The notes below the pieces were generated by a model that saw only the letters and a program-made list of their open reading frames with translations, was not told where the DNA came from and did no database searches. The translations under genes were made by a program, and so were the position numbers. 64,000 nt of DNA from Polynucleobacter sp. AM-25C3 (GTDB lineage: Bacteria > Pseudomonadota > Gammaproteobacteria > Burkholderiales > Burkholderiaceae): assembly GCF_018882335.1 (NCBI RefSeq), contig NZ_JACVOS010000012.1:1-64000 (forward strand), given 5' to 3'. Below, piece by piece: positions 16,621 through 24,173 of the stretch; the stretch's first letter is position 1, and each line of letters begins with the position of its first letter.

Positions 16621-16923
16621 ATGATTTTGGAGCATTGTGATATTGAAATTGACCCAACTAAGGGTGCTCAGTTTGAAGAAGCTATTTTGCACGGCGTAAA
16701 TACGGTAATTGCTAAAGCGAAAGGCTTTCGAGGCTTTAAGGTCAACCGCAGTATCGAAAGTCCAGCGCGGTATTTGCTCTTAATTTACTGGGATACCTTA
16801 GAAAATCATACCTTGGATTTTAGGGGGTCAGAAGCCTTTGCTGAGTGGCGTGCGATTGTTGGCCCATTTTTTGTAAAGCCCCCTTTTGTTGAGCATATGA
16901 CTTTGGTGGGTAAGTCGGATTAA
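16621..16923 (+). CDS. Antibiotic biosynthesis monooxygenase (ABM) domain protein
   Basis: 100 residues from ATG 16621, with AAAGGAA six bases upstream; the frame also opens at TTG 16603, which is not needed. A dimeric ferredoxin-like ABM fold is indicated by the pattern AKGFRGFKVNRSIESP and YLLLIYWDTLENHT. Members include quinol and haem monooxygenases, but many have no known activity. It is divergent from the hydroxyacid dehydrogenase at 16547 and convergent with trhO. Confidence 0.8.
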   Translation: MILEHCDIEIDPTKGAQFEEAILHGVNTVIAKAKGFRGFKVNRSIESPARYLLLIYWDTLENHTLDFRGSEAFAEWRAIVGPFFVKPPFVEHMTLVGKSD

Positions 16924-16936
16924 TGGTGTTGGCTTT

Positions 16937-17704
16937 CTAAGCCTTCAGTTTTTTACGGATGGAGCGCTCTACTGGGATGGAATCTAGGTTGGGCTCCAAA
17001 GCCTCTCGTTCATCAAAGACAAAGCAAGTGCCCGTGTAGTGAGCCGATCCGACCTCCTCAAAGTACTTGAGGATGCCACCTTCCAGTTGGTAACTATGCC
17101 CCATGCCAATCTCGCGCATATACAGACCAGATTTTTCACAGCGTATCCCGCCGGTGCAAAAGCTCACCAAGGTTTTATCTGCTAACTCTTCTTTTTTGGC
17201 CGAAATTGCTTCCGGAAATTGTGTAAATTTCTCGATATTAAAATGCAGTGCATTCTCGAAGGTGCCATACTCCACTTCGAAAGCATTGCGTGTGTCGACC
17301 ATCACTACAGGGCGTCCTAGATCATCTGTGCCACGATCAAGCCACTCTTGTAATTTCTTCGGCGCAATGAAATTCGCGCGACCCTCTTCTGGACGAATGG
17401 TGGGGTGATTCATGCGAATGATTTCATTCTTTAGTTTGATGAGCATCTTCTTAAAGGGCTGGGTTTCTGACCAGCTATCTTTAGACTCGAGAGATTTGAA
17501 GCGGGGGTCTTCTCGCAACCAATCTAAAAATCCACGCAACTCAGGCCCGCTCCCAGCTAAGAACATATTGATGCCTTCACCAGTCAGCAAAATAGTCCCC
17601 TTGAGATGACGGGCATTGCATTCTCCCAACATTTTGTCGCGCAACTCTGCCAGATTGTCTAGACTGACAAATAAATAGGCGGCTATGTTCAATATTGGCT
17701 TCAT
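16937..17704 (-). CDS. trhO: tRNA uridine(34) hydroxylase (rhodanese domain)
   Basis: 255 residues. The N-terminal acylphosphatase-like domain covers roughly 1-95 (GEGINMFLAG), followed by a rhodanese domain with the catalytic loop CTGGIRCEKSG, C183 being the expected active cysteine. TrhO (YceA) catalyses O2-dependent hydroxylation of U34 to ho5U in tRNA, an alternative to the prephenate-dependent TrhP route. Length fits short betaproteobacterial forms, which lack the extended C-terminus. It stands alone between convergent and divergent neighbours. Confidence 0.93.
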   Translation of the reverse strand: MKPILNIAAYLFVSLDNLAELRDKMLGECNARHLKGTILLTGEGINMFLAGSGPELRGFLDWLREDPRFKSLESKDSWSETQPFKKMLIKLKNEIIRMNHPTIRPEEGRANFIAPKKLQEWLDRGTDDLGRPVVMVDTRNAFEVEYGTFENALHFNIEKFTQFPEAISAKKEELADKTLVSFCTGGIRCEKSGLYMREIGMGHSYQLEGGILKYFEEVGSAHYTGTCFVFDEREALEPNLDSIPVERSIRKKLKA

Positions 17705-17793
17705 CTTTAATCTCTCTTGGCTACGCGCACCATTATCAAACAGGCTGCGCAGAGCGGTGGTAATCTTGCAGTCTTACCTGAAGGAGACATGCA

Positions 17794-18792
17794 ATGCTGA
17801 TTTTATTAAAAAAGGCTAAAAAAGCCCTGTTATTCAGCGTATTTTTGATGGTGGCTAGCTCTATTGCCATTGCCCAAACCGCCGGAGTAGGCGCTTGGCC
17901 TACCCAAAAACCAATCCGCCTTATTGCTGTTTTCCCACCGGGAGGCTCCGTTGATCAGGTTGCCCGTGTATTGGCCCCGGCTTTGCAGTCGGAATTAAAG
18001 CAAAACGTGATTGTGGAGAACGTGGGCGGCGCCTCTGGAGTGATTGGTACTGCGGCCATGACAAGATCTGATCCAGATGGCTATACCTTTGCGGTGGTAT
18101 TTGATACCCATGGCGTGAATCCTTCCCTTAAAGATAAGCTTCCCTACGACACCATTAAAGACATCGCCCCTGTCATTCTGATTGGTACATCACCGATGGT
18201 CTTGGTTGCGAGTAAGAAATCAGGCATCACTAGCTTTAAGCAGTTGGTCGATCTTTCTAAAACAGGCAAGCAATTTAGTTACGGCTCTATCGGAGTCGGA
18301 AGCTTAGGACACTTAGCAATGGCCCGTCTCGCAAAACAAGCGGGTTTTGATTGGAATCACGTTCCTTATCGTGGTGGTGGTCCTATGATGCAAGATGCCT
18401 TGGGTAGTCAAGTTGAGTTGGCAATAGGCTCAGAGTTTTTAGTAAAACCCCATGTTGATAGCGGCGGCGTGATTCCACTGGTGATTACCACGGCCAAAAG
18501 ATCCCCATCCTTGCCAAATGTACCAACGATTTCTGAGAGTGGGTTCCCGGGCTTTAGTGCGCCAGCTTGGTGGGCGGTATTGGCTCCCGGTAAAACACCT
18601 CCGGCAGTGGTCGATGCGATGAACAAGGCGTTGAATAAAGCGTTGAAAACCTCAGCAGTTGCTGAAAAGTTCAAGGCACAAGGCATTCAAATTGTTGGGG
18701 GTACCCCTGAAGCTGCTCAAGAGTTTATTGGTAAGCAAATTGGAATTTGGGGTAAGTTTGTTATCGAAAACAACATCAAAGAGACGCAGTAA
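17794..18792 (+). CDS. Bug-family tripartite tricarboxylate transporter binding protein (2)
   Basis: 332 residues. GAAGGAG lies upstream of the chosen ATG with about seven-base spacing. A signal peptide ends near AIAQT, and the mature start WPTQKPIRLIAVFPPGGSVD is the Bug/TctC signature. It is a periplasmic receptor for a carboxylate-type ligand. A carboxymuconolactone decarboxylase-family gene follows after 9 bases, so the ligand may be an aromatic-derived or related acid, which is inference. No TctAB genes are in the window. Confidence 0.92.
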   Translation: MLILLKKAKKALLFSVFLMVASSIAIAQTAGVGAWPTQKPIRLIAVFPPGGSVDQVARVLAPALQSELKQNVIVENVGGASGVIGTAAMTRSDPDGYTFAVVFDTHGVNPSLKDKLPYDTIKDIAPVILIGTSPMVLVASKKSGITSFKQLVDLSKTGKQFSYGSIGVGSLGHLAMARLAKQAGFDWNHVPYRGGGPMMQDALGSQVELAIGSEFLVKPHVDSGGVIPLVITTAKRSPSLPNVPTISESGFPGFSAPAWWAVLAPGKTPPAVVDAMNKALNKALKTSAVAEKFKAQGIQIVGGTPEAAQEFIGKQIGIWGKFVIENNIKETQ

Positions 18793-18801
18793 GGAATCTA
18801 T

Positions 18802-19353
18802 ATGACTGAACGTTTAATTCCTTATCAGCCAATGGATTTGGCTGAACCGGCCGTCCTTGTGGCTGCGATCCGCCAGCGACGGGGAGGTCAGTTTATTAAT
18901 TTAGACCGCATGCTTTTGCATAGCACCCCGATTGCCAAGGGTTGGAATCACTTCATTGGAGAGATTCGTAACAATCTTTCTTTAGATCCCAAGTTACGCG
19001 AGCTAGCGATGTGTGGTGTGGCCGTTCTTAATGGCGCTGAATATGAATTCTTTCATCATACCCCTCCGTTTATCAAGGCGGGTGGTACTGAGGAGCAGGT
19101 TAAAGCACTTCGTTTAATTGGCCAACCCAGTTTCCCCAAAGCCCCTTTCTCTTCTCTTGAAAATGATGCGGTAGAGTTGACTCTCCAGATGACGCGCAAT
19201 ATTCAGGTGGATAGCGCTTTGATGAAACGTTTGCAGGCTACCCTCGGCAATACAGACACGGTAGAGCTGGTGACGGTTGTGGCAGCGTACAACATGGTCT
19301 CTCGCTTTTTAATTGCCTTAGATGTGAACCCTGAGGAGCATCCTCCTGAATAA
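18802..19353 (+). CDS. Carboxymuconolactone decarboxylase/AhpD-like family protein
   Basis: 183 residues. The alpha-helical CMD domain is seen in ELAMCGVAVLNGAEYEFFHH and the following GGTEEQVKAL. The CxxC of AhpD peroxidase-type members is absent, so redox activity is unlikely. The family includes gamma-carboxymuconolactone decarboxylase and many uncharacterised proteins. It is co-directional with the Bug protein 9 bases upstream and the methyltransferase 3 bases downstream, making a three-gene unit. Confidence 0.85.
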   Translation: MTERLIPYQPMDLAEPAVLVAAIRQRRGGQFINLDRMLLHSTPIAKGWNHFIGEIRNNLSLDPKLRELAMCGVAVLNGAEYEFFHHTPPFIKAGGTEEQVKALRLIGQPSFPKAPFSSLENDAVELTLQMTRNIQVDSALMKRLQATLGNTDTVELVTVVAAYNMVSRFLIALDVNPEEHPPE

Positions 19354-19356
19354 GCC

Positions 19357-20547
19357 ATGAGCCAAGATAGCGTCATTCATTGGGAAGAGAATAGCCATCC
19401 GCATACGGCACTCTGGCATTCTGAGAATGGCATAGTGCCACACAAAAAAGTGGTGCCTGCAGATGACGCGATGACGGCTGACGATGCCTATCATTTGGCA
19501 TGTGAAGGTACAGCAATCCTTTGGAAGGGTGATTTTCAGAATGCTCGACAACTATTGCAGGCTTTGGTTCGTAGGATAGATAAGCCTTCGAAAAAATCCA
19601 AGCGCGCAGGAAAGAGGGTTGATAAATCGGTTGATACTGCCGTCAAGAAAACCGCAAAAGATATTTTCAATCGGCATCGCCTCATTCAATCTCAACGAGC
19701 AAGAATACTGGGCATGCTGTTGATCCAATGCAATACTGATCACACGATTTCATTACGTCGCGCACCAGACGTCACTCAGGCCTGCCTAGAAGCCTATGGC
19801 AGCGTTAGCGAGCCCTATGTCATTTCATTGCGAGAGCTATTAGGTGTGATTAGTGCGCATGAATGGCGCAAGAATGGATTACCTATTCTGGCTGATGGCG
19901 ATGGGGAACCCATTTTTGTTCATCCGCATTACGGTGTTTTCTCACCTGTTCGTGGTGAATATATTGAGCTGGTATGCAATGCACCATTACCCAAAGCGTT
20001 GGATGCGGAATCTATTGCATTTGATATTGGCGTTGGCACTGGGGTGCTCTCTATTATTTTGGCAATGCGTGATGTACAAAACATTGTTGCCACCGATCAA
20101 GATGACCGTGCCCTCGCTTGCGCTAAAGAAAATATTGCGTTTTTGAAGCTAGGCTCGCAAATAGAGATTGTGAAGGCCAATTTATTTCCAAAAGGAAAGG
20201 CTTCGCTGATCCTATGTAATCCACCTTGGGTACCAGCAAGACCTAGCTCAACCTTAGAGCACGCTGTCTATGATCCTGATAGCCAAATGCTCAAAGGATT
20301 TTTAGCTGGATTGAAAGATCACCTATTACCTCAGGGAGAGGGGTGGTTAATTCTGTCTGATTTAGCCGAACATCTCGAGCTGAGAACTCGACAAGAGTTG
20401 CTCTCGTGGATTGAGGATGCAGGTTTGATTGTTTTAGGCCGTATTGATACCAAGCCCAAACATCCTAAAGCATTTGATGATTCTGATTTACTGTATTTTG
20501 CAAGAGCAATTGAAGTCACTTCACTTTGGCGATTAAAAGTAATTTAG
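19357..20547 (+). CDS. Class I SAM-dependent methyltransferase with NPPW motif
   Basis: 396 residues. The SAM-binding motif I is AFDIGVGTG (222-229), the acidic post-II residue is in IVATDQDD, and the catalytic loop is NPPW (288-291). NPPY/W places it with enzymes that methylate amide or exocyclic nitrogen (PrmC, RlmF/RlmG, adenine methyltransferases). The N-terminal 200 residues are a separate domain containing a Lys-rich stretch at 77-101 that may bind nucleic acid. A specific target cannot be named. Starts 3 bases after the CMD gene. Confidence 0.85.
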   Translation: MSQDSVIHWEENSHPHTALWHSENGIVPHKKVVPADDAMTADDAYHLACEGTAILWKGDFQNARQLLQALVRRIDKPSKKSKRAGKRVDKSVDTAVKKTAKDIFNRHRLIQSQRARILGMLLIQCNTDHTISLRRAPDVTQACLEAYGSVSEPYVISLRELLGVISAHEWRKNGLPILADGDGEPIFVHPHYGVFSPVRGEYIELVCNAPLPKALDAESIAFDIGVGTGVLSIILAMRDVQNIVATDQDDRALACAKENIAFLKLGSQIEIVKANLFPKGKASLILCNPPWVPARPSSTLEHAVYDPDSQMLKGFLAGLKDHLLPQGEGWLILSDLAEHLELRTRQELLSWIEDAGLIVLGRIDTKPKHPKAFDDSDLLYFARAIEVTSLWRLKVI

Positions 20548-20678
20548 AACTTTTGATAATTTTTCCAGGATATAGATATCCCTAATAAATGCAGCCCCTT
20601 AGCCTAAAGGGTTGTTAATGCAAGTTACTAACCCTAAAATTACTGACAATATTTTCATAAAGTTTCAGTAATTAAGAG

Positions 20679-21260
20679 TTGAGTTTGCTAAAAATTTTTA
20701 AGTTAATTCCCATCCAATCTAGGTGGATTATTTCCCTAGTGCTTGGTATGCATTTATTCGTTCTATTTAGCTCCTTTAACGAACAATCAATTTCATCCAG
20801 CAAATTTCCTGCTGATATTTTAAGTATTGCTATTGTGAGAAATGCCTCAGTACATAATTCAATAAATTCTGATCAAAAATCTGATTTCATTCAAACTGCC
20901 AGGATCGGTATTAGCCATGATCCTTCCCCGGCAAGAGCGCCTGGGAGTACCGGCATCGATCTATCCCTGCCAAGATCCCTACCAAATTTGAGTGAAAGAA
21001 ATATCCATTCCAATCCAAAGCCTCCATACCCCCTTGCCAGCAAGCGACTTGGAGAGCAAGGCGCTGTCAAGCTTAGCTTGTGTATTAATCGCCTTGGCAC
21101 TGTTGAAATAGTCTCCATGGTGAATAGTTCCGGCTATGAGAAATTAGATAGATCAGCTTTGGAAACAGTAAGAACTTGGAAATTTTCCGCGCTAGAGATC
21201 GAGGATCAATCCCTATCTCACTGCTACCTTCTCCCCATTCACTTTAGGTTGGAGGCTTGA
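20679..21260 (+). CDS. tonB: TonB-like energy transducer
   Basis: 193 residues from TTG 20679. A later ATG at 20748 would cut the only membrane helix (about residues 16-31), so the TTG is preferred although no good Shine-Dalgarno sequence is seen. The C-terminal 85 residues form a TonB C-terminal domain: NPKPPYPLASKRLGEQGAV, then a YEKLDRSALETVRTWKF segment. The linker is shorter and less proline-rich than in classic TonB. It is followed by hemP and a TonB-dependent receptor, so it probably energises that receptor. No exbB/exbD is adjacent. Confidence 0.85.
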   Translation: MSLLKIFKLIPIQSRWIISLVLGMHLFVLFSSFNEQSISSSKFPADILSIAIVRNASVHNSINSDQKSDFIQTARIGISHDPSPARAPGSTGIDLSLPRSLPNLSERNIHSNPKPPYPLASKRLGEQGAVKLSLCINRLGTVEIVSMVNSSGYEKLDRSALETVRTWKFSALEIEDQSLSHCYLLPIHFRLEA

Positions 21261-21261
21261 T

Positions 21262-21438
21262 ATGAATTTGGAGCTTAAAAGCTCAGCTAAGGATTTATTC
21301 TTTATCGACCCAAACTTACCCAAGATAATTCCAAGCTCAGCTTTATTTGGCAAAGAAAAATCGATTGTTATTAATCATGACGGGCAACGATATGTTTTAC
21401 GAATTACCAAATTAAGGAAACTCATTTTGACTAAATAG
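21262..21438 (+). CDS. hemP: Hemin uptake protein HemP
   Basis: 58 residues. ATG 21262 lies one base after the tonB stop, with GGAGG six bases upstream. The C-terminal segment INHDGQRYVLRITKLRKLIL is the HemP domain (PF10636-type). In Burkholderia and Bordetella relatives HemP is small, cytoplasmic, Fur-regulated and needed for expression of haem uptake genes. Its presence between a tonB-like gene and a TonB-dependent receptor marks this unit as iron or haem uptake. Confidence 0.88.
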   Translation: MNLELKSSAKDLFFIDPNLPKIIPSSALFGKEKSIVINHDGQRYVLRITKLRKLILTK

Positions 21439-21522
21439 TCATGCACTATTTTTTTAGCCAGCAAAAGTATTTTGATATGCGATTAGCCAGCGATTTTTTG
21501 TACATATCTCTGGAGATTGCAT

Positions 21523-23580
21523 ATGAAGCAGCAAAAAGTAGCTTGGGCCTCATGCTTTGCACTGGCTTGCGGATGTTCGTTGGCTTTAAGTGTTCATGCT
21601 AAAGAAGTCGAATTACCGAGACTCGATATTGTGGGTCGGGAAGAAAATGCCCGCTCAAAAATCCCCGGGACTGTTGATGTTATTAATCAACAGCAGTTGG
21701 AGATACTTCAGCCCTTATCTATTCAAGATGCGCTGAAGACCGTTCCCGGTATCAATATTCGTGGAGATGAGGGTGGGTTAGGAGCCATTCCCAATATTGG
21801 CATTAGGGGTCTTAATCCTAGTCGAAGTCAAAAGGTGCTGTTGCTTGAGGATGGGGCTCCGATTCATCCTAGCTTGTTTATTTCTAGTGCATCCTATTAC
21901 AGCCCTCCAGTTGACCGCATGAGTGGGATCGAAATTTTGAAAGGGGCATCTGGCTTGCAGTATGGGCCATCCAATATTGGCGGCGTTATTAATTACCTTA
22001 CTAAAACTCCGGAAGAGGGCTTTAAGCTCTCCGCTAAAGCAGGTAATTATGGATATCAATTGGCTCAAATTGAGGCGGGTGGAAAGTCAGAGAGTAATGG
22101 TGCTGTAGCAGGTATCAACATTATCAAGTCAGAGAGCGATGGATATCAAGGTAATGGATTCAAGATGTATGACATCTTATTTAAAGGCGGTGTCGCAATT
22201 GATCAAAATCAATGGCTAAGTCTCAAATATACTCATTACGATAACAACATTAATACCTCATATGTAGGCTTAAGACCAGACCAATATAACAATAATTTTT
22301 CATCAAATCCCGCTCCAAATGATTACTTTATTACTCAGAGAAATGCGGTTGATTTAAATCATTCTTGGGAGTTGGGTGAAGGTACTAAGCTGAATACTCT
22401 TTTGTATTGGAGTCGACTGGGTAGAGATTATTGGCGCCAAGGTATCACTGGACGCAAGGTAGATAAGACCGTTTTTAATTCGTGCAATGGTTCAAATGAT
22501 TGCATGTTTGGACGCAATCGTGAATTCCAAATGCTCGGATTAGATTCTCGCGTTTCCCAAACTTACTCAGCCATGGGCATACAAAATGAGTTTGAGTTTG
22601 GCCTACGCCTGCATACTGAGACACAATCAAACCAGCTTGTGGCATCGCGCAGTTTTAGCAAGTCGGGAAGATTAGCAGGTCATGAAGAAAACAAAGCAAA
22701 TTCAATTGCACTTTTTGCTCAAAATCGATTTATGTTGACTAAAGACTTTGCTATTACCCCTGGTATTCGGATTGAGAGTTATAACCAGTCCCGAAATAAT
22801 ATCCTTACCGAAAAATCAGGTAGCGCAAAAAATGTAGAGACTGTTCCCCAAATCGGCGCTACTTGGCAGATTGATCCAGAGATACAGATTTACTCAAGTG
22901 TGTATAAGGGTTTTGCACCTGCACAATTAGCCACTGCCATCAGCGAAAAAGGTATAGACCAGCAATTAGATCCTGAAAGATCAACTAATTTTGAGATTGG
23001 TCTAAGAGGTGTCGATGCTGGGTTTAGTTACGATGCAGCAGTTTTTAGCATGAACTTTAGCAATCAAATAGTAAATCAAAGTCTTGCGGCAGGCATCACT
23101 AAAGCTAATGGCGGTCAAAGCTTGCACCAAGGTATGGAGTTGGCTTTGGGTTATGAATTGGGTGCTGGATGGGGTCTAAATGGAAATCTCACTTACATTC
23201 CAGTTGCGAAATTTGTGGGAAATTCTTCAATGGGAGGGGATGGAAATCGAATTCCATACACTGCTAAGATGGTTTCAAACCTGGGGGTAAATTATCAAAA
23301 AAATGGATTTAATACTTTGCTTAGCTTGAATTACCTATCACCCCAATTCGCTGATGCGGCAAATACGAGTTTGCCAAACTCCATTGGCACTCTCGGGGAG
23401 ATCCCATCTATCACCACCGTTAATTGGAGTGCACATTACGCGATTGATAAAAGTTGGAAGGTATTTGGCGCAGTGAATAATGTATTCAATAAGCGTTATG
23501 TAGCTAGCAGAAGTCCTGATGGTATTTTTCTAGGTGCACCGCTCAATTTTCAAGCGGGTATGAGTTACCAGTTTTTTTAA
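21523..23580 (+). CDS. TonB-dependent outer-membrane receptor (FecA-like)
   Basis: 685 residues from ATG 21523 (GGAG seven bases upstream). A signal peptide ends near VHA. The TonB box is probably within the ELPRLDIVG region. The plug domain shows GIRGLNPSRSQKVLLLEDGAP and GASGLQYGPSNIGGVINYLT, closest to my knowledge of FecA-type receptors; the C-terminus ends in the aromatic SYQFF typical of outer-membrane barrels. The hemP neighbour suggests haem, the plug motif suggests ferric citrate or a similar chelate, so the ligand is left open. The gene is visibly more A+T-rich than the housekeeping genes downstream. Confidence 0.9.
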   Translation: MKQQKVAWASCFALACGCSLALSVHAKEVELPRLDIVGREENARSKIPGTVDVINQQQLEILQPLSIQDALKTVPGINIRGDEGGLGAIPNIGIRGLNPSRSQKVLLLEDGAPIHPSLFISSASYYSPPVDRMSGIEILKGASGLQYGPSNIGGVINYLTKTPEEGFKLSAKAGNYGYQLAQIEAGGKSESNGAVAGINIIKSESDGYQGNGFKMYDILFKGGVAIDQNQWLSLKYTHYDNNINTSYVGLRPDQYNNNFSSNPAPNDYFITQRNAVDLNHSWELGEGTKLNTLLYWSRLGRDYWRQGITGRKVDKTVFNSCNGSNDCMFGRNREFQMLGLDSRVSQTYSAMGIQNEFEFGLRLHTETQSNQLVASRSFSKSGRLAGHEENKANSIALFAQNRFMLTKDFAITPGIRIESYNQSRNNILTEKSGSAKNVETVPQIGATWQIDPEIQIYSSVYKGFAPAQLATAISEKGIDQQLDPERSTNFEIGLRGVDAGFSYDAAVFSMNFSNQIVNQSLAAGITKANGGQSLHQGMELALGYELGAGWGLNGNLTYIPVAKFVGNSSMGGDGNRIPYTAKMVSNLGVNYQKNGFNTLLSLNYLSPQFADAANTSLPNSIGTLGEIPSITTVNWSAHYAIDKSWKVFGAVNNVFNKRYVASRSPDGIFLGAPLNFQAGMSYQFF

Positions 23581-23609
23581 GACAATAAATCCAGTGCTAC
23601 TCAAGCTAA

Positions 23610-24032
23610 TTATTTTGCAAATAGTTGGCTTGGGTCTTCGAATGCTTTGAATTCCAGGGCATTGCCAGCAGGGTCGAGGAAGAACATCGTGGCTTGCTCA
23701 CCAACTTTGCCTTTAAAGCGAATCTGTGGCTCCATAATGAATTTCATACCGCTATTGCGCAATCTATCGGCTAAGGTATGCCAATCTGGCATCGTTAACA
23801 CAACCCCAAAATGTTTTACAGGAACTTGATGGCCGTCAACTTCATTTGAGGCTGCATGGCCGCATTCTTCAGGTGCTAGGTGGGCAACCAATTGGTGTCC
23901 AAAGAAATCAAAGTCAATCCATTCATCAGAGCTACGACCTTCGGCGCAACCTAAGGTGCTACCGTAAAAAGTGCGAGCTGCCTCTAAGTTGTCTACAGGA
24001 AATGCAAGGTGAAAAGGTTGAATGCTTGACAT
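23610..24032 (-). CDS. VOC-family (glyoxalase/bleomycin resistance) protein
   Basis: 140 residues with the paired beta-alpha-beta-beta-beta repeats of the vicinal oxygen chelate fold. The opening [17 protein letters not shown] supplies a metal His, VKHFGVVL a second, and [15 protein letters not shown] ends with the Glu ligand. This is a single-domain enzyme likely to dimerise. Functions range from glyoxalase to dioxygenase, and none can be assigned. Standalone on the minus strand. Confidence 0.87.
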   Translation of the reverse strand: MSSIQPFHLAFPVDNLEAARTFYGSTLGCAEGRSSDEWIDFDFFGHQLVAHLAPEECGHAASNEVDGHQVPVKHFGVVLTMPDWHTLADRLRNSGMKFIMEPQIRFKGKVGEQATMFFLDPAGNALEFKAFEDPSQLFAK

Positions 24033-24143
24033 GACGATCCTTCATAATGATATGGAGCTGAGCTTAGCATGCCCCAATGTGTGTGTTGGCAAAGTTTAGT
24101 ATATTGAGATCATAAAAAATATTAATATTTGGCGGAGACAACC

Positions 24144-24173
24144 ATGTTGAGCGATCGATTGGATGGGCTATGA
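24144..24173 (+). CDS. Leader ORF, nine codons, overlapping the dehydratase start
   Basis: ATG 24144 has GGAG six bases upstream and encodes MLSDRLDGL before TGA 24171-24173. That stop overlaps the ATG of the downstream dehydratase as ATGA. The downstream gene itself has a poorer ribosome site, so translation may be coupled. No regulatory codon run is visible. Could be chance, but spacing and overlap are both right. Confidence 0.4.
   Translation: MLSDRLDGL

Noticed and set aside
20548-20678. Fur box upstream of the tonB-hemP unit
   Set aside because: The region is A+T-rich but I found no convincing match to the 19-base palindromic consensus; a matrix scan would be needed.
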